Source: JBCCBV01 sp039033855 (GTDB lineage Bacteria; Planctomycetota; Phycisphaerae; Phycisphaerales; Phycisphaeraceae). From it: a stretch of DNA of 64,000 nt. Where the stretch lies: contig JBCCBV010000001.1 in assembly GCA_039033855.1 (NCBI GenBank), positions 310,001 through 374,000 on the forward strand, read 5' to 3'. Under the pieces are notes generated by a model that saw nothing but the letters and a program-made list of their open reading frames with translations, made no database searches and was not told where the DNA came from. A program made the translations under genes and the position numbers. Below are positions 56,754 to 64,000 of this stretch, one piece after another. Positions within the stretch are counted from its first letter, which is position 1. Each line of letters begins with the position of its first letter.

Positions 56754-58027
56754 CTGCGCCGGAACCGGCGTCGGATACAGGCCGGGCGGTGCGGCCCGAT
56801 GCGGGGCCAGATGCTGGGCCAAGGGTTGAACCCGATGCCGGGCATGCTTGGCTGGATGCACAGCTTCGTACGCAACTCGATGCGTTGGCCGAGCAGGGCC
56901 TGCAACGGCACGCAGCGCAGATTCCGACGAATCACAAGCGGGTCGATGTTGGCGACGGCCGTCTGTGCCTGAACCTCGCGGGCAACGACTACCTGGCCCT
57001 GGCGCAGGACGGGCGGCTGATCCGGGCGGCGCAGGAGGCCGCTGAGCGTTACGGGGTGGGGTCCGGGGCCAGCCGCCTGATCGGGTCGGGCTCGCCGGTG
57101 CATGCGCAGGTGGAATCGGAGGTGGCGGCGTGGAAACACGCCGAGGCCGCCCTGCTGCTCCCGACGGGCTACATGGCCAATCTTGCGGCGCTCCAGACGC
57201 TGGCGGGGCCTGGCGATTTGGTGCTGCACGACAAGCTGAACCACGCGAGCCTGCTCGACGCCGGGCGGGCCTGCGGGGCGCGTTGGCGGACGTTTGGACA
57301 CCTGGACTACCGGCGGCTCGAGCGGCTGCTGGAGCGGGCACGCCGAGCGCAGGGGGATGCGGCCGTCGGGCGGATCGTGATCGCCACCGACGCGGTGTTC
57401 TCGATGGACGGCGACGTGGCCGACCTTCCCGCTTTGTGCGACCTGGCCGCGCGGTACCGGGCGGTGCTGCTGGTGGATGAAGCCCACGCCAGCGGGGTGC
57501 TGGGCCGTACCGGCGCCGGGCTGGCCGAGGCGCAGGGCGTGGCGGACCGGGTGGACGTGTCCATCGTCACCGCCAGCAAGGGGCTGGGTTCGCTGGGCGG
57601 GTTGATCTGCGGGTCGCAAACGCTGATCGACGCGGTGGTGCACCTGGGGCGGGCGGCGATCTACACCACCGGGGTTCCGCCGACGCAGGCGGCGTGTGTG
57701 GGCGAGGCGGTGCGCATCGTGCAAATGGAGCCTGAGCGTCGCGCCCGGCTGGCGACGTTGTCCGCGGCGCTGCGGGATCGGCTGCGGTCGCTCGCGTGGG
57801 AGGTTCCGGAGTCCGCGTGGCCCACGCCGATCGTGCCGGTGTGGGTGGGCGAGGCAGAGGCGGCCACGGCGCTGTCGGCGCGTCTACGGCAGGCGGGGGT
57901 TTATGCGCCCGCGGTCAGGCCGCCGACGGTGGCGCCGGGGGCGTCGCGCATCCGGCTGTCGCTGCGGAGCGACTTCACGGAAATCGACCTCGGCGCCGTG
58001 GCGCAGGCGTTTGGGACGAAGGGCTGA
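56750..58027 (+). CDS. bioF: 8-amino-7-oxononanoate synthase-like enzyme
   Basis: A 425-residue PLP enzyme of the alpha-oxoamine synthase family. It shows NLAGNDYLALAQD, GVGSGASRLIGSGSPVHAQ, TGYMANLAALQTLAG, DKLNHASLLDA, VDEAHASGVLGRTGAG and the PLP lysine Lys277 in SIVTASKGLGSLGG. AONS joins pimeloyl-CoA/ACP and alanine in biotin synthesis; a related activity such as Gly C-acetyltransferase or serine palmitoyltransferase is less likely but cannot be excluded. An N-terminal repeat-like stretch (PDAGPDAGPRVEPDAG) precedes the fold. GTG 56750 overlaps the HU stop. No other bio gene is visible. Confidence 0.88.
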   Translation: MTAPEPASDTGRAVRPDAGPDAGPRVEPDAGHAWLDAQLRTQLDALAEQGLQRHAAQIPTNHKRVDVGDGRLCLNLAGNDYLALAQDGRLIRAAQEAAERYGVGSGASRLIGSGSPVHAQVESEVAAWKHAEAALLLPTGYMANLAALQTLAGPGDLVLHDKLNHASLLDAGRACGARWRTFGHLDYRRLERLLERARRAQGDAAVGRIVIATDAVFSMDGDVADLPALCDLAARYRAVLLVDEAHASGVLGRTGAGLAEAQGVADRVDVSIVTASKGLGSLGGLICGSQTLIDAVVHLGRAAIYTTGVPPTQAACVGEAVRIVQMEPERRARLATLSAALRDRLRSLAWEVPESAWPTPIVPVWVGEAEAATALSARLRQAGVYAPAVRPPTVAPGASRIRLSLRSDFTEIDLGAVAQAFGTKG

Positions 58028-58089
58028 AGGGTGAGGACGGAGGTTGAACGGCCGCGTTGGCGAGGGTCTTCCGGGCGGGTCCGCGCAAG

Positions 58090-58119
58090 AAAAAAGGGCC
58101 TGTGTCGAAGCACAGACCC
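58090..58119 (-). terminator. Intrinsic terminator of the PEP-CTERM gene
   Basis: On the minus strand GGGTCTGTG, a 6-nt loop containing TTCG and CACAGGCCC form a 9-bp stem (one G-T pair), followed by six T residues (58095 to 58090). It lies 45 nt past the stop at 58164. It also faces the end of bioF. Confidence 0.8.
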
Positions 58120-58163
58120 TCGGAGGAAAAAGACTTGTTTTGCGGCGGCAGAAGGCTCGCCAA

Positions 58164-58934
58164 TCAGGCGGCGCGGCGCCGACGGGTGATCGCGGCGACG
58201 CCGCCCAGGCCGAGCAAGGCCAGGCTGGCGGGCTCGGGCACGATGACGAACGTGCTGTTGATCGTGATGGTGTCGCCGGCGGTCAGGAAGAACTCAAAGT
58301 CGATGCCGAACTCTTCGCCGGTGGACAGGTCGGGCACGGCCACGATGCCGGAGCTGGCTGATGCGCTGTCGGAGGTGGCGGGGAAGAATGTAGCGCCGAG
58401 GGGCAGCTGGGCGTCGCCGGGCAGGATGAGGTCGAGCACGTCGCCGTCGCCGCCGAAGAAGCCGTTGTAGATCGCTTCGCCGGAGATGGAGAAGTCGGCC
58501 ACGGCGTCGATGCCGTTGTCCGAGGTGTCGGTCAGGGTGAACTCGACGGTCCCCGAGGCCAGGGCCGGGCTGACATCGACGCTCGAGAACAGGCTGCTGC
58601 CGACCACGAAACTCTGGTCGATGCCGGAGACGTTGGTGAAGCTGAAGGCGACGTTGATGAACGGGTCGGGGTCGAGGCTGATGTTCGAATCGCTGAGCAC
58701 CCAGCCCACGCCGGCGCCGCCGAAGTCGTTGGTTTGGGTCCAGACGAAGCTGCCGTCGGAGTTGGCGACCATGTCGCCGTTGGCCATGAGCGTGGGGGTG
58801 TCGAGGTTGGTCTCTCCGCCGAGCGGGCCGGCGGTAATGGTGACGCCGGTGTCGGCGAACGTGCCGGAAAGCTCGCCCGCGTGGGCAAAGCCGGCCGAAA
58901 GCACGGCGGCGGTCAAGGTGCAAAGTCGCTTCAT
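58164..58934 (-). CDS. PEP-CTERM-tagged exported protein
   Basis: A 256-residue exported protein. The signal peptide MKRLCTLTAAVLSAGFAHA is followed by a strand-rich domain with many Asp, Ser and Thr residues (FADTGVTITAGPLGGETNLD, FINVAFSFTNVSGIDQSFVV), typical of self-folding surface proteins of this class. The C-terminus is a PEP-CTERM tag: VPEPASLALLGLGGVAAITR plus a basic end. ATG 58934 has a clear GGAAGAGA Shine-Dalgarno; an ORF start further upstream (58994) is not needed. No known function for the domain. Flanked by its own terminator and a palindrome-rich promoter region. Confidence 0.88.
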   Translation of the reverse strand: MKRLCTLTAAVLSAGFAHAGELSGTFADTGVTITAGPLGGETNLDTPTLMANGDMVANSDGSFVWTQTNDFGGAGVGWVLSDSNISLDPDPFINVAFSFTNVSGIDQSFVVGSSLFSSVDVSPALASGTVEFTLTDTSDNGIDAVADFSISGEAIYNGFFGGDGDVLDLILPGDAQLPLGATFFPATSDSASASSGIVAVPDLSTGEEFGIDFEFFLTAGDTITINSTFVIVPEPASLALLGLGGVAAITRRRRAA

Positions 58935-59023
58935 GGTCTCTTCCTTCCCCAAAAAGTCTTTCCCAAACTGCCTAAGAATACCTGTATCAGCCAAAACTTC
59001 GTGTTAGCAATGCGCTAAATCGA

Positions 59024-59058
59024 GGCTTTGCGACAAAATGGGGCCTTTGCGCAAAGGC
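59024..59058. promoter_or_regulatory. Perfect 16-bp palindrome and related half-site upstream of the PEP-CTERM gene
   Basis: GCCTTTGCGCAAAGGC (59043-59058) is a perfect palindrome. A partial copy GGCTTTGCGACAAA lies at 59024-59037, about two turns away, and TTAGC...GCTAA flanks further on. The cluster sits about 100 nt upstream of the PEP-CTERM start and 40 nt after the mrp stop. It looks like an operator array; a weak mrp terminator is an alternative. Confidence 0.4.
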
Positions 59059-59098
59059 GAGCGACGTTTCTTGCGGCCGTACAGGGCGCATCGCCGGT

Positions 59099-60304
59099 TT
59101 AGTGCACGGTCAGGGACGGCCGGGCCGCGGCTTGTTCCATCTCGAGGACGCCGATTTGGGATACCAGCCGGCTGCAGACGGCCTGGAGCGCCTCGCCGAT
59201 CGTGGGCTGCCGGGTGAAGTTGGCGGTCGGGTCGCCGGTGTCGCCGTGCTCGCGGATGGCGGGGTGGATGGGGATGTCGCCCAGGAACGGCAGGCCCAAC
59301 TGCTCGGCCAGCATCGCGGCGCCGCCCTTGCCGAACAGGTCGTAGGTCTTGCCGTCGTCACCCACGAAGCAGGACATGTTTTCGACGATGCCCAGCACCG
59401 GGACCTGGAGCTGCTCGAACATGGCGACGGCCCGTCGGGCGTCGTCGCGCGCCACCTTCTGCGGGGTGCACACCACCACGGCGCCGGTCAGCGGCAAGAG
59501 TTGGGCCATGGTCAGGGGCACGTCGCCGGTGCCCGGGGGCAGGTCGATGAGCAGGTAGTCGAGCTCGCCCCAGTCGGTTTGGGTGGCGAGTTGGCGGAAG
59601 GCGCCGTGGGCCATAGGCCCGCGCCAAATCAGGGCCTGGTCGTCTTCGACGAGTGCGCCGATGGACATTGTGCGGATGCCGTGCACCTCGAAGGGCAAGA
59701 GGATGTTGCCGTTGGCCCGGGGCTCGAAGCGTTCGGTGCCGAGCATGGTGGGGATCGACGGGCCGTAGATGTCGCCGTCGAGCAGGCCGACCTTGGCGCC
59801 GCGTCGGGCCAGGCCCACGGCCAGGTTGACCGCCAGGGTGGACTTGCCGACGCCGCCCTTGCCGGCGCCCACGGCGATGACGTGCTTGACGTGGGGCAGC
59901 GGGTTGCCCTCTCCGCCCGGCTCGCCCCCACCCCCGGAAGGCGATCCAGAGGAAGAGGCGGGTCCGGCGGCTTGCTTGCCCGCCGAAGCGGGCTCGGCGG
60001 CGGCGAGCGACGCGGAAAACTCGACCTCGACCTTTTGCACGGCCGGGCCGAGGGCGCGCAGGGCCTGGTCGATGGCTTGACGCAGGGCGCCCTTGGCGGG
60101 GTCGTTCAGCCGGTCGAGCCGTACGGCCACGGTGGCTTTGCCCGACGCGAAGTCGACCGAAGACACCCGGCCGAGGGTCACCAGGTCGCGCCGCAGCTCG
60201 GGGTGCTCGACGCCGCGAAGGGCGTGGAGGAGCTGGGCTTCGGAGACCGTTTCGGCTTCGCCGTGACCAGCCGGGAGCGCGCCGTCGGGGGGGGGAGTTG
60301 TCAT
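59099..60304 (-). CDS. mrp: Mrp/ApbC-type Fe-S cluster carrier ATPase
   Basis: A 401-residue P-loop ATPase. The N-terminal MIP18-like domain (LLHALRGVEHPELRRDLVTL) is joined by a Gly/Ser/Pro-rich linker (101-137) to the deviant Walker A GAGKGGVGKS (147-156). Further motifs are GLLDGDIYGPSIPTMLG, LLIDLPPGTGDVPLTMAQ and GIVENMSCFVGDDGKTYDLF. In many relatives a CxxC sits where this protein has VGDDGK, so the usual cluster-binding cysteine pair is missing. ATG 60304 is supported by TACAGT 7 nt upstream. Confidence 0.92.
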   Translation of the reverse strand: MTTPPPDGALPAGHGEAETVSEAQLLHALRGVEHPELRRDLVTLGRVSSVDFASGKATVAVRLDRLNDPAKGALRQAIDQALRALGPAVQKVEVEFSASLAAAEPASAGKQAAGPASSSGSPSGGGGEPGGEGNPLPHVKHVIAVGAGKGGVGKSTLAVNLAVGLARRGAKVGLLDGDIYGPSIPTMLGTERFEPRANGNILLPFEVHGIRTMSIGALVEDDQALIWRGPMAHGAFRQLATQTDWGELDYLLIDLPPGTGDVPLTMAQLLPLTGAVVVCTPQKVARDDARRAVAMFEQLQVPVLGIVENMSCFVGDDGKTYDLFGKGGAAMLAEQLGLPFLGDIPIHPAIREHGDTGDPTANFTRQPTIGEALQAVCSRLVSQIGVLEMEQAAARPSLTVH

Positions 60305-60311
60305 AGCCGTC

Positions 60312-60317
60312 ACTGTA
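60312..60317 (-). promoter_or_regulatory. -10-like TACAGT, 7 nt before the mrp start
   Basis: On the minus strand TACAGT precedes ATG 60304 by 7 nt, selecting this ATG over an upstream in-frame start. Confidence 0.45.
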
Positions 60318-60450
60318 GGAACCCCGGCGAGCGGCATGTACTGCAATACGGCGTTGGGCCGGGCGTTCTGCTGCACGAACCGGCGAGCCGCCTTCGCGTG
60401 ATCGCGGCACGTCGGGCACACCCCCCTGCCCCCACAATTGGAGCTTCGAG

Positions 60451-61074
60451 ATGAAACTGATCAACGCCCTTCAACCCCGCGTGCTGATGCTCGGCCTGGG
60501 CGCGGCGGTGGCCTTCGGCAGCCCGGCCGTGACGTTTGCCCAAGACGACGACAGGCCGAGCCGGGAACGCGGAGATCGCGGCGAGCGTGCGGAACGTGGC
60601 GAGCGCGGCGACCGCGCCGAGCGTGGTGAACGCGGGCGCAACAACCCCGGGCGTGCTGTGCGGGCGCTGCTGCGCGACATCGATCTCGAAGAAGACCAGC
60701 GCGAGCTCGTCGGCGAGGTGATGGAAGAACTGCGCGGCGAGATGGAGCAGTACGCCGAGGACACCGAAGAGGTGCGCGCAGAAGCCCGCGCGGCCCGCGA
60801 AGACGGCGACCGCGAGGCCATGCAGGCCGCGATGGAGAAGCTGCGCGAGTTCCCCCGCCCGGACCTCGAAGCGTACGCCGACAAGGTCCGTGACATCCTG
60901 ACCGACGAGCAGCGCGAAACATTCGACAAAAACCGAGAAGAAATCCGCGAGCGGATGGAAGAACGGCGTAAGCGCATGGAAGAACGGCGTGAAAATCGCG
61001 GCGAAGACGGCGAACGTCCGCGTCGCGGCCGTCGCGGCGGCCCGGACGCCGAAGCGTCGGACGACGACTCCTGA
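60451..61074 (+). CDS. Exported, highly charged Spy-like protein
   Basis: A 207-residue exported protein with a signal peptide ending near AVTFAQ. A mature N-terminal stretch (about 34-65) consists of a RGDRGERAERGERGDRAERG repeat. The rest is helical and charged, with two LTxxQ-like segments (DLEEDQRELVGEVMEEL and LTDEQRETFDKNREEI) that recall Spy/CpxP periplasmic chaperones. It ends in Arg/Glu-rich repeats. GGAG upstream of ATG 60451 is a good Shine-Dalgarno. It is followed by a strong terminator, so it is a single-gene unit. Confidence 0.75.
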   Translation: MKLINALQPRVLMLGLGAAVAFGSPAVTFAQDDDRPSRERGDRGERAERGERGDRAERGERGRNNPGRAVRALLRDIDLEEDQRELVGEVMEELRGEMEQYAEDTEEVRAEARAAREDGDREAMQAAMEKLREFPRPDLEAYADKVRDILTDEQRETFDKNREEIRERMEERRKRMEERRENRGEDGERPRRGRRGGPDAEASDDDS

Positions 61075-61133
61075 CCGAGATGGGCTTCCCTCCTAAGCGC
61101 CAAGGCCAAGTGGTATGGCCCGGGCGTTCTAAG

Positions 61134-61164
61134 CGGGTGCGGCTTCGGCCGTGCCCGTTTTTTT
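61134..61164 (+). terminator. Strong intrinsic terminator after the Spy-like gene
   Basis: CGGGTGCGGC and GCCGTGCCCG pair over 10 bp (two G-T pairs) around a TTCG tetraloop, followed by seven T residues (61158-61164). It lies 60 nt past the stop. Confidence 0.9.
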
Positions 61165-61206
61165 GCGCGCCGCGCGGGGCGAGCACGGCGGGCTTATAGG
61201 CTTGGG

Positions 61207-62511
61207 TTACGACTTAATGGACGACAGCGCCCAAGCGGCTGCGGGCAGGTTCAAGATGACCGGCATCCAGGCGCCCATGACCGGGGGCACGGCGTCGGCG
61301 CCGACCTGCATCGCCACCAGCCCGCCGCCCCAGGCGGCAATGGTTAGGCCCGCGGCCTTGAGCGACTGCTTGAGCAGCGGCTCGGGCGAGCGGAGCAGAA
61401 AGAACGGCATGCCCATGGCCAGGATCAGCCCGCCGAGCGCCAACACGCTGAAGCGGCTCCAGATGATGCGGGTGATCTCGGCGCGCATGGCCGGCTCGAC
61501 GGCGGGGTTGGCCTGCAACTCGCCCAAGGTCTGGATGGGCAGTAGGCGCAGATAGAGCGCGGCTTGCCGGGCCAGCAGCACGGTGGGCGACAACTCGCTG
61601 GGCAGCGACTGCACCGTGCGGTCGCGCGGCGCCGCGGGCGCCATGGGGCGCGAGGGGTCCGCGGACGAAACCGGCTCGACCACCCGGGCGGGCGGGTCGA
61701 ACACCCACGACGCCGTGGTTGGGTCCCACTCGGCTTGGGGCGAGGCGAGCCAGCGGCTCATGGTCAGGCTTTCGGCGTCGCGCAGGACGACGCGCACGTC
61801 GTTGAGCACGGCTCGGCCGGTCTCGGGCTCGATGTCAAATCCGCCTGCGCTCCACAGCGCGCCCGAGCCGTCGGGGGTGAAGTAGATCGACTTGGTGCGC
61901 ACCTGGCCGAGCTTCAGGCTGCTCTTGGAGCGCAGGAGCTTGTCGGCGAGCGCGGGCACGGCGTATTCCTGGAGCGGCAAAGTGAAGCCGACGAGCACCA
62001 TGCCGGCCACGAGCACGGGCGCGGCGACGCGGTACAGGCTGACGCCGCCGGCGACCAGCGCGGTGAGCTCGCGGTTGCGCTGCATGGCGGACAGGGTGAA
62101 GCCCATGGCCGCGGTGACCAGCAGGCCCGAGAACAGGATGTAGATCATCACCACCGTGGGCAGGTAGTAGTCGGCGATGACGTAGAGGGTCCACGCCAGC
62201 CGGCGTGGCCAGGCGACGGTGAGCCGGTCGGAGATGTCTTGCCCTTGCTCGGACGTCAGCCCGTACCGGTCGGCGATGGGCTGGGGTTCGAGGCTGTAGC
62301 CGACCTGGTGGCGGAGGTCGGCGGGGTCGAGCTTGTAGTCGTCGGCCACGCGCTGGAGCTCGACGGCCCGGGCGCGCTCGGGCCCGGCCTTGAGGAACTC
62401 GTCGACGTCGACCACAAAGTCGATCACCACGAACAGCCCCATCAGGACCACCGTCAGGATGACGAAGTTGGTCAGGAACGACCGGACGATGTAACGATCC
62501 AAGACCCGCAT
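61207..62511 (-). CDS. LptF/LptG-family permease (LptG position)
   Basis: A 434-residue YjgP/YjgQ-type permease. It starts MRVLDRYIVRSFLTNFVIL, the classic first helix, and has helices near 100-135 and 330-425 with a large periplasmic beta-jellyroll between. The motif SAMQRNRELTALVAGGVSLYRV is the conserved coupling-helix loop. With LptB it forms the ABC transporter that extracts LPS from the inner membrane. A Pro/Ala/Ser insert (VSSADPSRPMAPAAP, about 280-296) lies in the periplasmic domain. It follows the LptF-like gene by 12 nt. Confidence 0.9.
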   Translation of the reverse strand: MRVLDRYIVRSFLTNFVILTVVLMGLFVVIDFVVDVDEFLKAGPERARAVELQRVADDYKLDPADLRHQVGYSLEPQPIADRYGLTSEQGQDISDRLTVAWPRRLAWTLYVIADYYLPTVVMIYILFSGLLVTAAMGFTLSAMQRNRELTALVAGGVSLYRVAAPVLVAGMVLVGFTLPLQEYAVPALADKLLRSKSSLKLGQVRTKSIYFTPDGSGALWSAGGFDIEPETGRAVLNDVRVVLRDAESLTMSRWLASPQAEWDPTTASWVFDPPARVVEPVSSADPSRPMAPAAPRDRTVQSLPSELSPTVLLARQAALYLRLLPIQTLGELQANPAVEPAMRAEITRIIWSRFSVLALGGLILAMGMPFFLLRSPEPLLKQSLKAAGLTIAAWGGGLVAMQVGADAVPPVMGAWMPVILNLPAAAWALSSIKS

Positions 62512-62523
62512 ACGCCCCCTTGG

Positions 62524-64000
62524 TTACCGGCGCGCCACTTGGCAATAGACCGTGCCCAACACGACGGCCAAGAGCACGTTGCCCGACCACAGGAAAGCCA
62601 GGCTGGCGGCCAGCCCCCCCGCCCCCGATCCGCTGCTGGTGAGGTTTTCCGACGCGTGGATGACCACCAACGTCAGGATCGCCAGCAGGAAGCACCAGAA
62701 GAACACGGCCAGCGTGGACTGGCCTTTGAGGCGCATCGCCAATAGCCCACCCAGGGGCAGTAGCAGCGCGCAGCTCGCGGCGGAGGCGGCGCGCTGGTGG
62801 CGGAGGTTGATGACGCGTCGTTCGAGGCGTTTCATTTTTTCGGTGAGTTCGCTGGTCAGGCCTTCGACGCCGGGCTTTTCGGCTTCGGGCACGGCGCCGA
62901 GGCGGTCGCGGAGTTCGTCGAAGCCGAGCACGCCGCGGGCGCGGGCCTGGTCGGAAAACAGCGGCTCGGGCCAGGTCATGGCGTCGAGCTCGCGCTGGGC
63001 GAGTTCGGTCGAGCTGCTGTCGCCGCCGAGCCCGTCGACGCGGACCTGTTCGAGGTCGATGCGGATGGCGGGGTCCAGGCCGCGGTCTTTGCCGTCGATG
63101 CGGAGCGTGGCCCGGTCGGCCTCGAAACGTCGGACCGGGGCCAGGCCGGCGCCGGTTTGCTCGAAGGCGCGGACGACCACGGGCCGGCCGTTGGCGCCGC
63201 GGAGTTCGAAGCCCTGTTCGGTGCGCTGGGCGATCGGGGCGCGGAGTTCGTATTGCTCGCCGGGCAGCCAGCCGTCGAAGGTGACGGGCTCGCTTGCGGC
63301 CAGCCGGGCGCCGATTTGCCTGCGGACCTCGACCTCGGCCAGGTGGGCGGAGAGCTCGCCCACGATCTTGCGGATGGAGTCGGAGCGGGTGGGGTCGCGC
63401 ACGAGTTCGCGCAGGTCGAACCAGGACATAAACCGCGGCTCGTCGAGCACGGGGTTGGGCAGGCGGATGGGGCGTAGCGCCACCGACTCGGTGGTCATGC
63501 TCTGCTGCTGGGCGCGGCGGCGGTCGTCGAGCGCCACGGGGTTGTCCAACTTGACCCGCACGTAGATGCTGCGGTCTTTGGGGTCGGAATAGAACTGGAC
63601 CCGCGCGGCGCTGGCGGTGGCGGGCGAGGCGACCGACCGCCGATCGAGCCGGGCCACGGCGACGCCTTCGAGGGCGATCTCGCGCTCCAGGCGCAGGCCG
63701 GAGGTGGTCATCGGTTCGATGTCGGCCGGGCGTGCGCGGTCGGCGTAAATGACCATGCCCTGGTCTTTGAAGACGAACGCCTGCTGGTCGTCGAGCCGGC
63801 GGACCAGGGCGCCGACGATGTCGCCCTCGACCATCTCGGTGGCCGAGCGGTAGAACCACGGCACGACGAAGTTCGACAGGTAGCCGAGCCCCATCGAAAG
63901 GACCAGCCCCATGATGAGCGGCGGCGCCAGGATGGAACGGTGGCTGATGCCGCTGGCCATGCAGGCGAGCAGTTCGTTGTCGTTGGCCAGCCGGGTGTAC
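62524..64000 (-). CDS. LptF/LptG-family permease (5' end outside the window)
   Basis: The frame runs from the stop at 62524 to the right edge, so the N-terminus is missing. The visible part opens with the conserved coupling-helix loop LANDNELLACMASGISHRSI, matching the NRELTALVAGGVS loop of its neighbour, followed by helices, a periplasmic domain of around 300 residues, and three helices near the C-terminus. It forms the partner of the LptG-like protein in LPS export. A long charged stretch in the periplasmic part (ELTEKMKRLERRVINLRHQR) may be a coiled coil. An ATG at 63960 is internal, not the start. Confidence 0.9.
   Translation of the reverse strand, partial: YTRLANDNELLACMASGISHRSILAPPLIMGLVLSMGLGYLSNFVVPWFYRSATEMVEGDIVGALVRRLDDQQAFVFKDQGMVIYADRARPADIEPMTTSGLRLEREIALEGVAVARLDRRSVASPATASAARVQFYSDPKDRSIYVRVKLDNPVALDDRRRAQQQSMTTESVALRPIRLPNPVLDEPRFMSWFDLRELVRDPTRSDSIRKIVGELSAHLAEVEVRRQIGARLAASEPVTFDGWLPGEQYELRAPIAQRTEQGFELRGANGRPVVVRAFEQTGAGLAPVRRFEADRATLRIDGKDRGLDPAIRIDLEQVRVDGLGGDSSSTELAQRELDAMTWPEPLFSDQARARGVLGFDELRDRLGAVPEAEKPGVEGLTSELTEKMKRLERRVINLRHQRAASAASCALLLPLGGLLAMRLKGQSTLAVFFWCFLLAILTLVVIHASENLTSSGSGAGGLAASLAFLWSGNVLLAVVLGTVYCQVARR

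Overview
The window is about 64 kb of high-GC DNA (roughly 70% G+C by eye) from a diderm bacterium, most likely a planctomycete of the class Phycisphaerae. That placement is an inference. It rests on exported proteins with PEP-CTERM tails beside a dockerin-like repeat protein, a ThiE with an N-terminal ThiD2-like extension, outer-membrane and LPS-type functions (LpxR-like deacylase, LptF/LptG permeases, dTDP-rhamnose genes), low-complexity inserts in conserved enzymes, and paired REP-like intergenic repeats of a kind I associate with planctomycetes. No rRNA, tRNA, CRISPR array, prophage, transposase or plasmid function was seen, so this looks like ordinary chromosome.

Layout. 1-6.8 kb: a transglutaminase (TgpA-like) unit, a polytopic membrane protein coupled to thiE, and an ECF-type sigma factor coupled to an acidic partner protein. 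6.8-7.3 kb: the only long gene-free stretch, holding a regulated-looking promoter, a 12-codon mini-ORF and a strong terminator. 7.3-18.4 kb: LpxR-like protein, thioredoxin reductase, a lipoprotein, mnmA, a metal-binding lipoprotein with an outer-membrane barrel, an M20 amidohydrolase, a YjfB-like peptide and a PEP-CTERM serine protease. 18.4-25 kb: the dTDP-L-rhamnose genes (rmlA, a membrane protein, rmlC, rmlD, rmlB) and a divergent glycosyltransferase with a toroid-like C-terminal domain. 25-35.4 kb: NupC-type transporter, sugar aminotransferase, membrane and exported proteins, phoH and a PgpH-type HD phosphodiesterase. 35.4-41.6 kb: the four-gene ligase-associated DNA-repair cluster (exonuclease, ligase, Lhr-core helicase, PdeM). 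41.7-50.1 kb: SRPBCC, redox and epimerase genes, then a methyltransferase, flavoprotein and type III PKS operon facing a UbiD decarboxylase. 50.2-58 kb: tyrA-proC-kinase, accA, an esterase, def-fmt, and HU-bioF. 58-64 kb: a PEP-CTERM protein, mrp, a Spy-like exported protein, and lptG/lptF running off the right end.

Three window-wide patterns stand out. First, a TANNNT hexamer sits 5-9 nt upstream of many start codons that are not inside operons. This predicts widespread leaderless transcripts and helped choose several starts. Second, genes inside operons are usually joined by 4-nt ATGA, GTGA or TTGA stop/start overlaps, at fourteen junctions. Third, two intergenic units of 117-118 nt share inverted terminal motifs and a central hairpin, like a mobile REP pair.
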